From: Saprospiraceae bacterium
GTDB lineage: Bacteria > Bacteroidota > Bacteroidia > Chitinophagales > Saprospiraceae
Direction: 5' to 3'
DNA length: 6,556 nt
NCBI GenBank assembly: GCA_022842255.1
Contig: JALHPW010000295.1
Span: forward strand, 1 to 6,556
Position 1 is the first letter of the stretch. Every line of letters starts with the position of its first letter. A program made the position numbers and the translations under genes. Positions 5,865-6,556 of this stretch are shown piece after piece. The notes under the pieces were generated by a model. The model did no database searches. It saw only the letters and a list, made by a program, of their open reading frames with translations, and was not told the origin of the DNA.

Positions 5865-6556
5865 ATGAAAAAACACTCGTCTTTACTGCTTTTCCTATTC
5901 CTTGGCGCTTCTGTTTTTGCACAAACTGGTGCAAAAAAATATGTGCTCATCGAACACTTCACCAATTCCAGATGCAGCGTTTGCGCCAGTAAAAATCCAG
6001 CCTTTTACAGCCTGATTGGCCAGGCGCAATATGCAGATGACGTGCACCACATCTCAGTACACCCCATGTTCCCTTACCCGCAATGTGTTTTCTATCAAGC
6101 CAATACAACGGAAAATTCGGCATGGGTAGGCTTGTACCCCGGCGTACAAGGCACCCCTTCGATTGCTATTAACGGGACACTCCAAAACCCGTCTACGCCC
6201 ATTCTGACAGAAGCCAAATTGCAGACTTTTTTAAACCAAAACAGCCCACTAGCCTTGCAGGTGACCGAATCCGGGCCTAACAACGCCCGGATGGCAAACA
6301 TCAAAGCAAAAGCCTTGGGCGATATCCCTGCGGGCAATTATAAATTGTTTGTGGCCATCGCTGAAAAGACCATCAACCTGCAAACGCCCAACAACGAAAC
6401 CGTGCACCATGACGTGTTCCGAAAAATGCTGACGGCTGTTTCCGGCGATGCTTTCAGCGCACCTGCCAATGGCGAAACGCTGGAGTTCAATTTCGAGTAC
6501 AGCATTCCAAACGGCTGGAACGCCAACGAAATTTATGTACTGGCATTTGTAAAAGA
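5865..6556 (+). CDS. Omp28-like secreted protein with CXXC thioredoxin-like domain (3' end outside window)
   Basis: The gene begins at ATG 5865 and stays open to the window edge, giving 230 residues without a stop, so the C-terminus is missing. MKKHSSLLLFLFLGASVFA is a clear Sec signal peptide with cleavage expected before QTGA (after residue 19). There is no lipobox Cys. The mature start YVLIEHFTNSRCSVCASKNP (26-45) has the Omp28-type pattern EHFTN..C..C with a CSVC redox-like pair (C37, C40). GVQGTPSIAING (93-104) supplies the cis-proline loop of a thioredoxin-like fold (P98). A further Cys is at 74. Residues about 128-230 look like a beta-rich second domain. Bacteroidota homologues are surface or outer-membrane proteins of unclear role and often end in a type IX secretion sorting domain; whether this one does cannot be seen. 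No Shine-Dalgarno is seen. The gene is divergent from terC across a 306-nt region with a -7 element and two inverted repeats. Confidence 0.88.
   Translation, partial: MKKHSSLLLFLFLGASVFAQTGAKKYVLIEHFTNSRCSVCASKNPAFYSLIGQAQYADDVHHISVHPMFPYPQCVFYQANTTENSAWVGLYPGVQGTPSIAINGTLQNPSTPILTEAKLQTFLNQNSPLALQVTESGPNNARMANIKAKALGDIPAGNYKLFVAIAEKTINLQTPNNETVHHDVFRKMLTAVSGDAFSAPANGETLEFNFEYSIPNGWNANEIYVLAFVK

Overview
The window looks like a chromosomal segment of a Bacteroidota bacterium, possibly of the Saprospiria/Cytophagia type. The evidence is a Bacteroidota-style Kup transporter with a long cytosolic tail, an Omp28-like secreted thioredoxin-fold protein, two lipoproteins, mostly absent Shine-Dalgarno sites, and promoter elements resembling the Bacteroidota TTTG / TAnnTTTG consensus. 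The lineage is inferred from these traits and was not searched.

Layout: positions 1-261 are an AT-rich leader with one candidate promoter and no gene that I can support. A plus-strand gene (262-1032) encodes a secreted lipoprotein of unknown function. It converges on a minus-strand block that reads, in transcription order, TerC-family membrane protein (5558-4713), GH13 glycoside hydrolase lipoprotein (4611-3202) and Kup potassium transporter (3109-1106). The gaps in that block are 101 and 92 nt. It may be an operon, but no promoter or terminator proves this. A 306-nt divergent region (5559-5864) separates terC from a plus-strand Omp28-like gene that starts at 5865 and runs off the right edge.

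The protein-coding content is ordinary housekeeping and accessory: potassium uptake, probable metal-ion export, starch or maltodextrin hydrolysis at the cell surface, and an exported CXXC protein. No defence system, mobile element, CRISPR array or RNA gene is visible.

The unusual content lies in the two intergenic gaps flanking terC. Each holds a palindromic array of short units repeating at an exact 7-nt period: CGGTNNN in 4619-4705 and TGGTTAT-like in 5585-5707. In each array the second half is the reverse complement of the first, so each can fold into a long hairpin, and in the first one the stem can slip between registers. The two arrays share a design but not a sequence. One ends 7 nt before the amylase start codon. 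The divergent region also holds a perfect 10-bp inverted repeat just upstream of the likely promoter of the Omp28-like gene.
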